Below are positions 48,111 through 59,153 of a stretch of DNA of 64,000 nt, piece after piece. Each line of letters starts with the position of its first letter. Position 1 is the first letter of the stretch. The notes below the pieces were generated by a model that was not told the origin of the DNA, made no database searches, and saw nothing but the letters and a program-made list of their open reading frames with translations. This DNA is from Azospirillum brasilense (GTDB lineage Bacteria; Pseudomonadota; Alphaproteobacteria; Azospirillales; Azospirillaceae): contig NZ_CP032345.1 in assembly GCF_005222205.1 (NCBI RefSeq), positions 1,489,501 to 1,553,500 on the forward strand, in the 5' to 3' direction. A program made the position numbers and the translations under genes.

Positions 48111-48151
48111 CGGTGCATGATCGACTGCAGGCAGAATGGACGGGGGGACCT

Positions 48152-49084
48152 ATGGGCGACGTGCACCAACTCATCATGACGCATGGCCGGCGCGAGGCGC
48201 GGAACCTCGTGGACCCGAAGCGGGCCAGCGTCGTCGATGTCGCGGCGGCGGTGCTGGAGGACGAGTCCAACGCGCTGGGCATCACCTATTCCGGATTCTG
48301 CCTGACCAGCCTGCCCCACCGGAAGCTGGCGCCGGACGCCGAATGGCGCCGCGACCAGGGCCGCGTCACCCTGCTGGTCGAGCCGGGCAAGGAGCGCAAG
48401 CGCGACGGCAGCCTGATGCCGGTCGGCGTCCCCTACGGCGCCAAGGCGCGGCTGATCCTGCTCTATCTCCAGACCCGCGCCATCCAGGACAACAGCCGCG
48501 AGATCGAGCTGGGCCGCTCGATGAACGACTGGCTCGACCGCATGGGCGTGTCGGCCGGCGGCTCCACCTACAAAGCGGTGCAGGAGCAGGCGACCCGCAT
48601 CAACCTGTGCCGCCTGACCTTCTTCTGGGACAAGGACGGGGCCGAGGGCTTCGCCAAGGAGAACATCGTCAACGGCGGCATCCGCCTGCGCGACGACGAC
48701 GGCCAGGGCACGCTGTGGCGCGAAACGGTGCAGCTGTCGGAAACCTTCTTCGCCGCGCTGAAGCGCTCCCCCGTGCCGATCTGGGAGCCGGCGATCCGCC
48801 ACATCGGCGGCTGCTCGATGGCGATCGACGTCTATGTCTGGCTGGCCTACCGACTGCACGTGCTGCGCGACCCGATTCCGGTGACCTGGAAGGCGCTCTT
48901 CACCCAATTCGGCGGCGGCTACAAGGAGTTGAAGCACTTCAAGCCGGAGTTCCGCGTCGCGCTGGACTTGGCGCTGGCCGTCTACGAGGCGGCGCGGGTG
49001 GAGTTCTCCGACACCGGGGTGCTGCTGTACCCGTCGCCCCCGCCGATTCCGGAGCGCAAGATCCTCCCCGCCGCGCGCGGGTAA
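48152..49084 (+). CDS. repA: Plasmid-type RepA replication initiator
   Basis: 310 residues from ATG 48152, with GGGGGGACC just upstream. The protein resembles the plasmid-encoded RepA family: ARLILLYLQTRAIQDNSREIELGRSMNDWL then GGSTYKAVQEQATRINLCRLTFFW, IRHIGGCSMAIDVYVWLAYRLHVL and WKALFTQFGGGYKELKHFK (second winged-helix part). In this family the protein binds iterons and opens the origin. Eight related 15-mers precede and three follow the gene. No parA/parB lies beside it. On a housekeeping replicon it may be an active origin gene or a captured plasmid remnant; the frame is intact. Confidence 0.8.
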   Translation: MGDVHQLIMTHGRREARNLVDPKRASVVDVAAAVLEDESNALGITYSGFCLTSLPHRKLAPDAEWRRDQGRVTLLVEPGKERKRDGSLMPVGVPYGAKARLILLYLQTRAIQDNSREIELGRSMNDWLDRMGVSAGGSTYKAVQEQATRINLCRLTFFWDKDGAEGFAKENIVNGGIRLRDDDGQGTLWRETVQLSETFFAALKRSPVPIWEPAIRHIGGCSMAIDVYVWLAYRLHVLRDPIPVTWKALFTQFGGGYKELKHFKPEFRVALDLALAVYEAARVEFSDTGVLLYPSPPPIPERKILPAARG

Positions 49085-49099
49085 GCCGGCGACAGGTCC

Positions 49100-49151
49100 G
49101 TCGGCGATTGCCAACTCACCCGGCTCCGGATTCGGAGTCGGCGATTGCCAG
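49100..49151. repeat. Two inverted iterons downstream of repA
   Basis: GTCGGCGATTGCCAA (49100-49114) is an exact complement-strand copy; GTCGGCGATTGCCAG (49137-49151) differs at one base. GANTC sites at 49129, 49135 and 49170 accompany them. A further exact direct copy is at 49698-49712, beyond the lipoprotein gene. Confidence 0.8.
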
Positions 49152-49192
49152 AGAGCGGTTGGCCTGGGCGATTCTCAGTCGCCGAGGCAACG

Positions 49193-49594
49193 CTACCCCG
49201 CTTTGAAAGCCTGCACGTTGCCGCCTTCCCGCGTGTAGACCTGCATCGGGCGGCAGGTCTCGTCCATCTTGACGATGAGGACGCCGGCCTTGTCCCGCGG
49301 GTAGAGCCACATCTCGTACTGCGACACCCGCGCGCTCGGCCCGGTGCGCGCCTCGCTGTAGATCGCGGTCCGGAACTGCCCGACCGGAATGCCCTCCCCG
49401 GCGAGGACGGAGGCGACGGGGCGGTTGCAGGGTCCCTTCACCATGCCATCCAGCGCCGCCACCGCTCCGGGTGCCGGCTCCGCGGTGCGCGGCGGCCCCA
49501 GCGAGGCGCAGGCGCCGAGGCCGAGAAGGCCGGCGCACAGGATGATCCCGGCGGTCCTGCGATTGCGCGAACGGCGTCCGGCGTGGCGATGCAT
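49193..49594 (-). CDS. Small lipoprotein of unknown function
   Basis: 133 residues from ATG 49594, with GGGAGA upstream. A type II signal peptide (RTAGIILCAGLLGLGACAS) ends in the lipobox LGAC. The mature part has two cysteines (GPCNRPVAS, DETCRPMQV) that could form a disulfide and a compact beta-rich body (YEMWLYPRDKAGVLIVKMD), reminiscent of SmpA/BamE-like small lipoproteins. It lies between iterons, so may have been carried with the repA segment. Confidence 0.7.
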   Translation of the reverse strand: MHRHAGRRSRNRRTAGIILCAGLLGLGACASLGPPRTAEPAPGAVAALDGMVKGPCNRPVASVLAGEGIPVGQFRTAIYSEARTGPSARVSQYEMWLYPRDKAGVLIVKMDETCRPMQVYTREGGNVQAFKAG

Positions 49595-49747
49595 CGCGGT
49601 CTCCCTGCCCAATGGCGCTGTTGGTGGCGGTGTTCGTGACGGTGTGTGGTTACCCCAGCGCAAACACCGGAACGGGGAAAAAGGTTCGCGCCGGCCCTTG
49701 GCAATCGCCGACCATCAGGATTCAGGCGGGCCAGGAATCAGGCCGAC

Positions 49748-49779
49748 AGAAAAAAGGCGGGGCACCGCGGCCCCGCCTT
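49748..49779 (-). terminator. Rho-independent terminator after the LivK-like gene
   Basis: The 10-bp stem AAGGCGGGGC/GCCCCGCCTT (49754-49763, 49770-49779) is followed on the minus strand by a U-run (TTTTTTCTG). It is 29 bp after the stop codon. Confidence 0.85.
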
Positions 49780-49807
49780 CCTTCCTTTCCGAATCGGCCG
49801 AATGGAC

Positions 49808-50920
<1,113 letters not shown>

Positions 50921-51101
50921 GGGTGGATTCCTCTCTCCGGGAACAGGTTCTTTTTATCGAACGCTTTCGGGTCGGAGACCGCGGACGCTGCCTCCGAAAC
51001 AGGCAAACAAGCAAAGGGACGGGTCCGGCGCAATGGGCAAACAGGCACAGGCTGCCGCACGCCCGGCGCATGACACGGGATCGGGGCGGGAAAAGGCCCG
51101 C

Positions 51102-53657
51102 TCAGTCGACCAGTTCGCGCGGCGCCTGTGGGGTCAATCTGGCCGGGGCCGGGGCCAGAGCCAGGGCGATGGCCCGGCGCAGGTCGTCGGCCAGGACGGG
51201 CTTGTGCAGGATGCTGAACTTGCCGGCTTCCGCCTCGGCCAGACGCTCCGGGGTGGTGTCGCCGGTCACCAGGATGCCGGGGATCGGGCGCTTCGACCGC
51301 CGGCGCACCTCGCGGATGGTTTCGGTGCCGGTGTGCCCCTCGCCCAGCCGGTAGTCCGCGATGATCACGTCCGGATCGGGGTGGCGGCGCAGGGCCTCCA
51401 CCGCCTCGCCGAAGCTGTCGGCGGGAAACGCCTCGTGCCCCCATTGCCGGATCATCGCGCACAGCCCCTCGCGGACGATGGGGTCGTCCTCGACCACCAG
51501 CACGCGGGCACCGGCCCGCATGCGGGCGGTCACGGGAAAGTCCTCCGGCAGCGTCTCGGCCGGGGCCGGAGCATCGGCGAGCGGCACCTCCACCCGGAAG
51601 ACCGACCCCCGCCCCGGTTCGGAGCGCAGGCTGACCGGGTGGTCCAGCATGCCGGCCAGCCGGCGCACCACGGCGAGCCCCAGCCCCAGCCCCTGGTCGC
51701 GGTCGCGGCTGGCGTTCCCGACCTGCACGAACTCCTGGAAGATGTCCTCCTGCCGGTCGGTGGGGATGCCGATGCCGGTGTCCCACACCTCGATCCGCAG
51801 CACCCCGCCGCGCCGCCGGCAGCCGACCAGGATGCGCCCCCGGTTGGTGTAGCGCAGCGCGTTCTCGACGAGGTTCTGCAGGATGCGGCCGAGCAGCATC
51901 GGGTCGCTGTCCACATGGGCGCCGCAGGGCATGATGTGCAGCAGCAGCCCCTTGCGCACCGCCACCGGGCGGCTGTTGGCGGCGATGCGGTCCAGCAGCT
52001 CGGTCACCGGAAAGACCGTGCGCTTGGGCTCCACCGCCCCGGCTTCCAGCCGCGACACGTCGAGCAGCCCGTCGAGCAGCATCTTCAGGGCGCCCAGCGC
52101 GCGGTCCATGGTGGTCAGGATCTTGCGCATCGCCGGATCGGTGGCGCGGGCGGACAGCGCCTCCATCAGCAGCATCAGCGACTGCACGGGCTGGCGCAGG
52201 TCGTGGCTGGCCGCCGCCAGGAACTTCGACTTGCCGATGTTGGCCCGGTCGGCCTCCCGCCGCGCCTCGGCCAGCGCGGCCTGGGCGGTCTTGTGCTCCG
52301 TGATGTCGCGGACGGTGGCGATCACGCTGACCAGCGTCCCCCCGGCGCCGCGCACCGGCGAGGCGCGCAGCTCCAGCCAGACCTCCGGCGCACCGCGTCC
52401 CACGGCGGCGCCCGGACGAACGAACTCGGCGCGCGTGTCCCCGGCACCCTCGGCGCCGTCGCACAGCGGGCACAGCCCCGCCTCGTCCTCCATCAGGCCG
52501 CCCAGCACCTCCCGCGCGGTGCGCCCGTCGGCGGCGCCGGGAGCGATCCCCATCAGCCGCGAGAAGGCGGGGTTGGTGTAGACCACCGGCACGCCCGGCC
52601 GGGTGGCGTCGGCGATCAGGATGCCGTCGCCGCTCCATTCCATCGCGCGGTTGCGGATGCGCAGCGCCCGGTCGCCGTGGCGCCTCCGCTGAAGCTCCAC
52701 CAGGAAGGCGGTGGTGAACAGCAGGATCACCGCGGTGGCGGCGGCGGCCCAGATGATGGAATAGAAGCGGTTCTGCCGCCACGCGCCGAACACCGTGTCC
52801 ACCGACTCCCCGACCACCGTCATCAGCGGGTAGTCGGCGGAGGCGCGGAAGGCGTAGATACGCTCCACCCCGTCCACCGGGCTGACGACGCGATGGTGCC
52901 GGACGGTTCCGCTGCCGGCCTCCGGCCACAGACCGGAGCCGCGGAAGCTGCGTCCGAACACCTGGTCCTGCAGGGCTTGGCGGGCCAGCAGGGGACCGTC
53001 CGCGCGGGCGATGGCGACCGAGCTGTCGCGCGGCAGGTCCAACCGGCCATAGAAGCGGGAGAAGATTTCCGCCGGGACGTCGATCACGGCGACGCCGCGG
53101 AACGTCCCGTCCGCCCCCTCCAGCCGGCGCGACACGGGAATGAACACGTCCGACGTGCCCGGGCTGACGAAGGGCAGGCCGATGACGAACCCCTTCTGGT
53201 TCCCCTTCCGGTGGGCGCCGGACTTGTGCCGGGCGAACTCCTCCCACTCCAGCACGGGATTGCGGGTGGTGGTCCGCCCCAACCCCATGGACAGCCAGCT
53301 GTTCGCGTCGTAAATCCGGATGGAGGCGGCCAAGCCTTCCTCGAACGACCGCCGGGTGGGGATCAGGAGCGGAATGTCCTTTTCGACATGGGAGGCGACG
53401 TCGATCAGAAGATCGTCCAGCCGGCGGAAGGTGGCGATGGCCTGTTCCTCGACCAACTGCGCCATCGCCGCCGTGTGCTGGCGGGTCGTCTGGTCGAGGA
53501 AGCGTTCCTCGCGGTCGATGCGGGTCAGCAGCGTCCACCACAGCGCCGCGATGGCGACGGCGACCGCGACGGCGGGAAGAACGAGACGGGCCTCCATTCC
53601 CCGCGGAAAAGCGATCCTTCGTCGCACTGCCGACCTCAAACACTGCCCAAAGGTCAT
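51102..53657 (-). CDS. Cache/PAS hybrid sensor histidine kinase with receiver domain
   Basis: 851 residues from ATG 53657 (a later Met, MEARLVLP, is possible). TM1 is near residues 25-43, followed by a periplasmic Cache-type domain, TM2 (IIWAAAATAVILLFTTAFLV), and a PAS/PAC module containing an unusual GLCPLCDGAEG cysteine pair. The HisKA H-box is AAASHDLRQPVQSLMLLMEA, the HATPase has NLVENALRYTNRG, DTGIGIP and DQGLGLGLAVVRRL, and a C-terminal REC has VIIADYRLG. It probably senses an extracellular small molecule. It is upstream of the LivK-like gene by 181 bp. Confidence 0.9.
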   Translation of the reverse strand: MTFGQCLRSAVRRRIAFPRGMEARLVLPAVAVAVAIAALWWTLLTRIDREERFLDQTTRQHTAAMAQLVEEQAIATFRRLDDLLIDVASHVEKDIPLLIPTRRSFEEGLAASIRIYDANSWLSMGLGRTTTRNPVLEWEEFARHKSGAHRKGNQKGFVIGLPFVSPGTSDVFIPVSRRLEGADGTFRGVAVIDVPAEIFSRFYGRLDLPRDSSVAIARADGPLLARQALQDQVFGRSFRGSGLWPEAGSGTVRHHRVVSPVDGVERIYAFRASADYPLMTVVGESVDTVFGAWRQNRFYSIIWAAAATAVILLFTTAFLVELQRRRHGDRALRIRNRAMEWSGDGILIADATRPGVPVVYTNPAFSRLMGIAPGAADGRTAREVLGGLMEDEAGLCPLCDGAEGAGDTRAEFVRPGAAVGRGAPEVWLELRASPVRGAGGTLVSVIATVRDITEHKTAQAALAEARREADRANIGKSKFLAAASHDLRQPVQSLMLLMEALSARATDPAMRKILTTMDRALGALKMLLDGLLDVSRLEAGAVEPKRTVFPVTELLDRIAANSRPVAVRKGLLLHIMPCGAHVDSDPMLLGRILQNLVENALRYTNRGRILVGCRRRGGVLRIEVWDTGIGIPTDRQEDIFQEFVQVGNASRDRDQGLGLGLAVVRRLAGMLDHPVSLRSEPGRGSVFRVEVPLADAPAPAETLPEDFPVTARMRAGARVLVVEDDPIVREGLCAMIRQWGHEAFPADSFGEAVEALRRHPDPDVIIADYRLGEGHTGTETIREVRRRSKRPIPGILVTGDTTPERLAEAEAGKFSILHKPVLADDLRRAIALALAPAPARLTPQAPRELVD

Positions 53658-53791
53658 TATGCGCCAGCCGATCTCCCCCTTCAATGGACAAACCGGCGAC
53701 CAATGATACAAAAAGTAGAGAATAATCAAACTTTTGCGGGTTCTTTGGCAGCGCTGCCGCAGGGTTCGGCGGACAATCGGGCGGCTGCCGG

Positions 53792-55366
53792 ATGAGTTTC
53801 GCCCGCGCCATCGCCACCGTCGGCAGCCTGACGCTGCTGAGCCGGCTGGCCGGCTTCGCCCGCGACATTCTGACCGCGGCGGTGCTCGGCGCCGGGCCGG
53901 TGGCCGACGCCTTCTTCGTGGCGCTGAAGCTGCCGAACTTCTTCCGCCGTCTGTTCGCGGAGGGGGCCTTCAGCGTCGCCTTCGTCCCGCTGTTCGCGGC
54001 GGAGCTTCAGCGCAACGGCCGCGCCGCCGCGGTGGCCTTCGCCGAGCAGGCGCTGACGATCCTGCTGACGGTGCTGCTGCCCTTCACCGCCCTGGCCATC
54101 CTGGGGATGCCCGCGCTGATGCACCTCCTGGCGCCGGGCTTCGTGGACGAGCCGGCGAAGTTCGCGCTGGCCGTGGACATGGCGCGGCTGACCTTCCCCT
54201 ATCTGACGCTGATTTCGCTGGTGGCGCTGCTGGGCGGGATTCTGAACGCGCTGGACCGCTTCGGCCCCTTCGCCGCCGCCCCCATCGCCTTCAACCTGAC
54301 GCTGATCGCCGCCTTGCTGACCGCGCCGCGGCTGGGGCTGGAGCCGGGGCGGGCGATGGCCGCGGCGGTGACGCTGTCGGGCGTGGTGCAGCTGGTCTGG
54401 ATGGGCTGGGCCTGCCGGGCGGCGGGGGTGACGCTGCGCCTGACCCTGCCGCGGATGACCGAGGGGATGCGCCGCCTGTTCCGGCTGGTCGGGCCGGGGG
54501 CCGTCGGCGCCGGAGTCATGCAGATCAACCTGTTCCTGAACGTCGTGCTGGCCTCGCTGCTGCCGTCGGGGGCGGTGTCCTTCCTCTATTACGCCGACCG
54601 GCTGAACCAGATGCCGCTGGGCGTCATCGGCATCGCCATCGGCACCGCGCTGCTGCCCGTGCTGGCCCGCCACGCCGCGGCGGGGGACGAGCGCATGGTC
54701 CGCCACTACCTCAGCCGTGCCTTGGAATTCAGCCTGCTGCTCGGCCTGCCGGCGGCGGTGGCGCTGGGGGTGGCCGGGGCGCCCATCGTCTCGGTGCTGT
54801 TCGAGCGCGGCGCCTTCGGCCCGGCGGAGGCGCAGGCGACCGCCTGGGCGCTGGGCGCCTACGCCATCGGCATCCCCGCCCACGTCATCGTCAAGGCGCT
54901 GAACGCCGCCTTCTTCGCCCGCCAGGACACCGCGACCCCGGTGCGCGTCGCCGTGGTGGTCACGGTGGCCAATCTGGCCCTGGGCGTCGCGCTGATGCCG
55001 GTGCTGGGCCATGTCGGGATCGCGCTGGCGACCGGGCTGACCGCCTGGTTGAACCTCGCTTTGCTGGCCCACGCGCTGCGCCGCCGCGGATTCCTGCAGC
55101 TGGACGGGCGCTTCCTCGGCCGCGCGCCGCGCATCGCCGCGGCGGCGCTGGGCATGGGGGCGGCGCTGCTGGTCGGGGCGTCGGCCCTGGCGCCATGGCT
55201 GGAGGCGGCGTCCACCCTGGTCCGCTTCGGCGCGCTGGCCCTGCTGGTCGGCGCCGGCGTGGCGGTGTTCGGGGCGCTGGCGCAGCTGACCGGCGCCACC
55301 GATCTGGCCGACCTGAAGGGCTTCCTGCGCAAGGACACTCCGGAATTGGAGCCGCCCGTGTCTTGA
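53792..55366 (+). CDS. murJ: Lipid II flippase MurJ
   Basis: 524 residues from ATG 53792. It is a polytopic MOP-superfamily exporter with about 14 hydrophobic segments. Family segments include [44 protein letters not shown] and [26 protein letters not shown]. It flips lipid II across the inner membrane for peptidoglycan synthesis. trpS follows 61 bp later. In many alphaproteobacteria it directly follows glnD; here 6.9 kb including repA intervene. Confidence 0.96.
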   Translation: MSFARAIATVGSLTLLSRLAGFARDILTAAVLGAGPVADAFFVALKLPNFFRRLFAEGAFSVAFVPLFAAELQRNGRAAAVAFAEQALTILLTVLLPFTALAILGMPALMHLLAPGFVDEPAKFALAVDMARLTFPYLTLISLVALLGGILNALDRFGPFAAAPIAFNLTLIAALLTAPRLGLEPGRAMAAAVTLSGVVQLVWMGWACRAAGVTLRLTLPRMTEGMRRLFRLVGPGAVGAGVMQINLFLNVVLASLLPSGAVSFLYYADRLNQMPLGVIGIAIGTALLPVLARHAAAGDERMVRHYLSRALEFSLLLGLPAAVALGVAGAPIVSVLFERGAFGPAEAQATAWALGAYAIGIPAHVIVKALNAAFFARQDTATPVRVAVVVTVANLALGVALMPVLGHVGIALATGLTAWLNLALLAHALRRRGFLQLDGRFLGRAPRIAAAALGMGAALLVGASALAPWLEAASTLVRFGALALLVGAGVAVFGALAQLTGATDLADLKGFLRKDTPELEPPVS

Positions 55367-55427
55367 CCCCGCCCGGTTCCGGCGCGATAACAGCCGCCTT
55401 CCAGAAGTTTCGAGCGAGAGTCCTCCC

Positions 55428-56426
55428 GTGAACCGCATCTTCTCCGGCATGCAGCCGACCCGGCAGCTTCACCTCGGCAACTATCTGGGGGCGCTGCGCA
55501 ACTGGGTCGAGCTGCAGAACAGCTACGAGTGCATCTTCTGCGTCGTCGACCTGCACGCGCTGACCATCGACCAGGACGCGGAGGTCCTGCGCAACAACAT
55601 CCGCGAGGTCACCGCGGCCTACATCGCCGCCGGCATCGACCCGGAGAAGAACATCCTCTTCAACCAGTCCTTCGTCCCGGCCCATTCGGAACTGGCCTGG
55701 ATCCTCTCCTGCCACACGCCGCTCGGCTGGCTGAACCGCATGACGCAGTTCAAGGAGAAGGCCGGCAAGCAGAAGGACATGGCGAACCTCGGCCTCTACT
55801 CCTACCCGGTGCTGATGGCCGCCGACATCCTGCTCTACAAGGCCACCCACGTCCCGGTGGGCGAGGACCAGAAGCAGCATCTGGAGCTGGCCCGCGACAT
55901 CGCCGGCGCCTTCAACCGCCGCTACGACACCGAGTTCTTCCCGCTGCCCGAGCCGCAGATCCTGGGCGAGGCGACGCGCGTGATGTCCCTGCGCGACGGC
56001 ACCAAGAAGATGAGCAAGTCGGACGAGTCCGAATATTCGCGCATCAACATGACCGACGACGCCGACACCATCGCGACGAAGATCCGCAAGGCCAAGACCG
56101 ATCCGGAGCCGCTGCCGGACACTGTGGCCGACCTGGAGAAGCGTCCGGAGGCCGACAACCTCGTGACCATCTACGCCGCCCTGTCCGGCCAGACGCGCGA
56201 GCAGACGGTGCAGCAGTTCGCGGGCGCCCAGTTCTCCGGCTTCAAGGCGGCGCTGGTCGACCTGTCGGTCGCCAAGCTCGCCCCGATGACCACCCGCATG
56301 AAGGAGCTGCTGGACGACAAGGCGGAGATCGACCGCCTGCTGCGCCGCGGCGGCGAGCGCGCGGCGGCCATCGCCGAGGCGAACCTGAACGGCGTGAAGG
56401 ACATCATCGGCCTTCTGCGTCCCTGA
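55428..56426 (+). CDS. trpS: Tryptophanyl-tRNA synthetase
   Basis: 332 residues from GTG 55428 (GAGAGTCC upstream). Class I signatures: HIGH-like [19 protein letters not shown] and KMSKS in [17 protein letters not shown]. Length and the [16 protein letters not shown] segment match bacterial TrpRS. It charges tRNA-Trp in the cytoplasm, and is probably co-transcribed with murJ. Confidence 0.97.
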   Translation: MNRIFSGMQPTRQLHLGNYLGALRNWVELQNSYECIFCVVDLHALTIDQDAEVLRNNIREVTAAYIAAGIDPEKNILFNQSFVPAHSELAWILSCHTPLGWLNRMTQFKEKAGKQKDMANLGLYSYPVLMAADILLYKATHVPVGEDQKQHLELARDIAGAFNRRYDTEFFPLPEPQILGEATRVMSLRDGTKKMSKSDESEYSRINMTDDADTIATKIRKAKTDPEPLPDTVADLEKRPEADNLVTIYAALSGQTREQTVQQFAGAQFSGFKAALVDLSVAKLAPMTTRMKELLDDKAEIDRLLRRGGERAAAIAEANLNGVKDIIGLLRP

Positions 56427-56432
56427 ACCGTA

Positions 56433-56611
56433 ACCCTCTCCCCTCCGCTCACGCGCAAACGAAGTTTGCGCTGACGCGACAGGCGGACCTTCGGTCCGCC
56501 GAAAGCGGGGAGAGGGTGGCCCGAAGGGCCGGTGAGGGGGGTGCGCTTTTGCCGGACACATCGACACGCGCACCCCCCTCACCCTAACCCTCTCCCCAGA
56601 GGGGAGAGGGG
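56433..56611. repeat. Composite palindromic region (copy D)
   Basis: In order: CCCTCTCCCC ... GGGGAGAGGG arms; the hairpin GCGCAAAC/GTTTGCGC (56453-56471); GGCGGACC/GGTCCGCC (56482-56500); and GGTGAGGGGGGTGCGC paired with GCGCACCCCCCTCACC (~56531-56584). A final CCCTCTCCCC-AGA-GGGGAGAGGG hairpin lies just before pcp. It occupies the trpS-pcp spacer and shares its arms with the other palindromic copies. Confidence 0.65.
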
Positions 56612-56664
56612 ATTTGGAACGCGATAGCTTTGGTCCCTGCCCCACCGACCGAAAGGCGTCCGCC

Positions 56665-57282
56665 GTGACGGCTCCCATCCTGCTCACCGGGTTCCAGCCC
56701 TTCGGGGATCACGCCGTCAACCCGACGGCGCTTCTCATGGAGCGGCTGGCCGGCGAGCCGGGGATCGTCACCGCGGTCCTGCCCGTCGAGTACGACGCCT
56801 GCGGCGCGGCCTTCGCCGCGCTGCTGGAGGAGCACCAGCCCGCCGCCGCCCTGTGCTTCGGGCTGGCCGCCGGGTCCGAATACATCAAGATCGAGCGGCT
56901 GGCCTGGAACCGCGACGAGAGCGAGCAGGCCGACAACGCCGGGGTGGTGCGCACCGACGACGCCATCGAGCCGGACGGGCCAACCGCCTACGGCTCCACC
57001 CTGCCCGTCCCCACGCTGGTCCGCGAGCTGGCCATCGCCGGCCTGCCGGTGACCTTCAGCGACCATGCCGGCGGCTTCGTCTGCAACCACCTGTTCTACC
57101 GCGCCCGCCACCTGATCGAGACGGCGGACCTCGACATTCCCATGGGCTTCATCCACCTGCCGCCGCTGCCGGAGCAGGTCGCCGACCAGCCCGGCCGCTC
57201 CGGCCTGACGCTGGATCAGCAGGAACGGGCGGTGCGCGCGCTAGTCGGGCTGCTGCGCCAGGGGCTGGGGATCGCCGCCTGA
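56665..57282 (+). CDS. pcp: Pyroglutamyl-peptidase I (peptidase C15)
   Basis: 205 residues from GTG 56665, with AAAGGCG upstream; earlier in-frame start has no such site. The triad is visible: Glu77 in YIKIERLAWN, Cys140 in GGFVCNHLFY and His164 in MGFIHLPPLPEQ. The N-terminus ILLTGFQPFGDHAVNPT is diagnostic. It removes N-terminal pyroglutamate from peptides in the cytoplasm. Confidence 0.93.
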   Translation: MTAPILLTGFQPFGDHAVNPTALLMERLAGEPGIVTAVLPVEYDACGAAFAALLEEHQPAAALCFGLAAGSEYIKIERLAWNRDESEQADNAGVVRTDDAIEPDGPTAYGSTLPVPTLVRELAIAGLPVTFSDHAGGFVCNHLFYRARHLIETADLDIPMGFIHLPPLPEQVADQPGRSGLTLDQQERAVRALVGLLRQGLGIAA

Positions 57283-57300
57283 TTGAAAAGATGCGGATTT

Positions 57301-57385
57301 TTCACGGATTTCGCGGATTCAGGAACGGATGGACCGGATAAAGAGATTTCGTGAAATCCGTGTTCAAATCCACGAAATCCGTGAA
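57301..57385. repeat. Imperfect inverted repeat after pcp
   Basis: TTCACGGATTTCGCGG (57301-57316) is complementary, with one mismatch, to CCACGAAATCCGTGAA (57370-57385). A third related piece, GATTTCGTGAAATCCGTG, lies between them. It fills the spacer between pcp and the convergent YkgJ-type gene; a transcription barrier or a degenerate mobile-element end are both possible. Confidence 0.5.
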
Positions 57386-57411
57386 GACCCTGTTGTCTGA
57401 CGACGGAGCGA

Positions 57412-58173
57412 TCACCCCCGCTGCGCCAGCCGCTCCATCTCCTTCGCCCAGCCCGCGTAGTTCTTGTGGAACTCCGCCAGCGCCGGATCGGTCCGGGTGC
57501 GCTCGGCCATCGCCTGCATCAACGGCGCCTGGGCCGCCGCCAATTCCCGCGCGTCGGTGCGCCGCGTCGCCGTCAGGAAGGAGGACAGGCTGGTGACCAG
57601 CTTTCCCCCCGCCGGGGCTGCCGCCATCTTCGCCAGATCGTTGACGATCCAGGGCATGTATTTCAGCACATAGTCGGCGTAGGTGCGCATGACCGGCGCC
57701 TGCTCCAGCAGGTCGGCACGCTCGCGGTCGAAGTCCTTGCGGTCGAGGATGGCGTGGTTGCGATAGACGACCGGTGCCTCCGCCGAGACGTCGCACTCCC
57801 AGCCCTTGCGCGGGACCAGCAGGTCGGCCTGATCCTTTTCCTCGCGGTAGGGGTAGAAGGGCATGGTCCGGCAACGCGACGGCTTGTCGGCGTGGATGCC
57901 GCAGAGGTTGTCGGCCTGGAGCGCCGGGCAGGGGAAGTGGTTCGGCAGATAGGCGGTGGGCTGGATCAGCACCGCCACCGTCTTGCGGTTGGGCAGCCGC
58001 ACGCTGGTGCCCAGCCGGGTGGCGAGGTCGTAGGATTTCGCGTTCGACCGCACCACCGTCCAGACCAGCGCCAGCGGGAAGCGGACGGCGTGGGCCACCG
58101 CGTCCGTGAGCGTCAGCGGCAGCAGCCCGTGGCAGCATTTTCCGCAGGCGGTGCAGGCGAAGCGTGGTTCCAT
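57412..58173 (-). CDS. YkgJ-family cysteine-cluster protein
   Basis: 253 residues from ATG 58173. The N-terminal CTACGKCCHG (CxxCxxCC) with later CPAL, CGIH and SRCRTMPFYPYRE cysteines matches the YkgJ/UPF0153 zinc-or-iron-chelating family. The remainder is helical. Function not established. It sits just downstream of the YchJ-type gene on the same strand (15 bp). Confidence 0.88.
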   Translation of the reverse strand: MEPRFACTACGKCCHGLLPLTLTDAVAHAVRFPLALVWTVVRSNAKSYDLATRLGTSVRLPNRKTVAVLIQPTAYLPNHFPCPALQADNLCGIHADKPSRCRTMPFYPYREEKDQADLLVPRKGWECDVSAEAPVVYRNHAILDRKDFDRERADLLEQAPVMRTYADYVLKYMPWIVNDLAKMAAAPAGGKLVTSLSSFLTATRRTDARELAAAQAPLMQAMAERTRTDPALAEFHKNYAGWAKEMERLAQRG

Positions 58174-58188
58174 GGTCCGGGTCCGCCC

Positions 58189-58668
58189 TCAGCGGCCGCA
58201 GCAGGCCTTGAACTTCTTCCCCGACCCGCAGGGGCAGGGTTCGTTGCGGCCCACCTTGACGACCCGGCGCGGCTCGCCCTTCGGGTTCACCTCGCCCGCG
58301 CTGTAGAGCCACTGGCCGTCGACACGGCGGAAGGACGCGCGCTCGTGGTGGCGCATGTCCTGGCCGTCGCGGCGGAAATGGATGAGGAACTCGACAGTGC
58401 CCTCGTCGCCCTCCTCCGTCGCGCGCAGCACGTCGAGCCGCTGCCAGTCGCACTCCTCGGCCACCCGCTCCGCCTCGGCGCGGTTGAAGTCCTCGCGGAT
58501 CTCCGGCGCGTGGGTGCGCTCCACATGGTCGAGGTCGTGGCGCACGAAGGCGGTGTAGCGCGACCGCATCAGCGCCTCGGCCGTCGCGGCGGGCGCGCCG
58601 GCCAGGATCGGGCCGCAGCAGGTCTCGAAGGAAAGGCCCGAACAGCAGGGGCAGGCGGAGGAGGTCAT
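58189..58668 (-). CDS. YchJ-family SEC-C motif protein
   Basis: 159 residues from ATG 58668. N-terminal [15 protein letters not shown] and C-terminal [18 protein letters not shown] are the two SEC-C-like zinc motifs, flanking an NTF2-like domain ([22 protein letters not shown]). The family is widely conserved but its role is not established. It is co-oriented with the YkgJ-type gene. Confidence 0.92.
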   Translation of the reverse strand: MTSSACPCCSGLSFETCCGPILAGAPAATAEALMRSRYTAFVRHDLDHVERTHAPEIREDFNRAEAERVAEECDWQRLDVLRATEEGDEGTVEFLIHFRRDGQDMRHHERASFRRVDGQWLYSAGEVNPKGEPRRVVKVGRNEPCPCGSGKKFKACCGR

Positions 58669-58751
58669 GGCGCGCGGGTCCGTCGGTGGGTCCGGGGCTG
58701 GTGTGGCAGGATGGGCCACCCCGGTCAAGCGCTGCTGACGGACAGGGTATT

Positions 58752-59153
58752 TCAGGCCGAACGGGCGCGGCGCGGTTCGGACGGGGTGTGGACGGTCGGC
58801 TTCACGATGGCGCGCAACTCCTCGAGGAAGGCGCGGCCGGAGTCGGTGAGCGTGACGATCTTGCGGCGGCGTTCGCGCGGGTCTTCCTGGGCCTGGACGA
58901 GGTCGAGCCCGGCCTTCCCGAAGCTGTGCCAGCGGCTGAGCGCGGCGACGTTGCGCGACGCGGAGGATTGGGCGATGCCCAGGCGTTCCGCAAGCTCGCC
59001 GATGGAAATCCCTTCGTTCTGCGCGATCGTCATGAAGGACAGCGCGTACTGGATCGGCAGGTCGGGATCGAGCTTGCGAAACGCCTCGAGCACATGGACG
59101 ACGGTGGTCACCTCGTCAGGGCGAACCACGTCAGGGCGAATATGGGCCGGCAT
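58752..59153 (-). CDS. MarR-family transcriptional regulator
   Basis: 133 residues from ATG 59153. The winged HTH is present: [35 protein letters not shown], then the wing [20 protein letters not shown]. No target gene is adjacent on the divergent side; the next 390 bp are non-coding, so it may act elsewhere or on itself. Confidence 0.87.
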   Translation of the reverse strand: MPAHIRPDVVRPDEVTTVVHVLEAFRKLDPDLPIQYALSFMTIAQNEGISIGELAERLGIAQSSASRNVAALSRWHSFGKAGLDLVQAQEDPRERRRKIVTLTDSGRAFLEELRAIVKPTVHTPSEPRRARSA

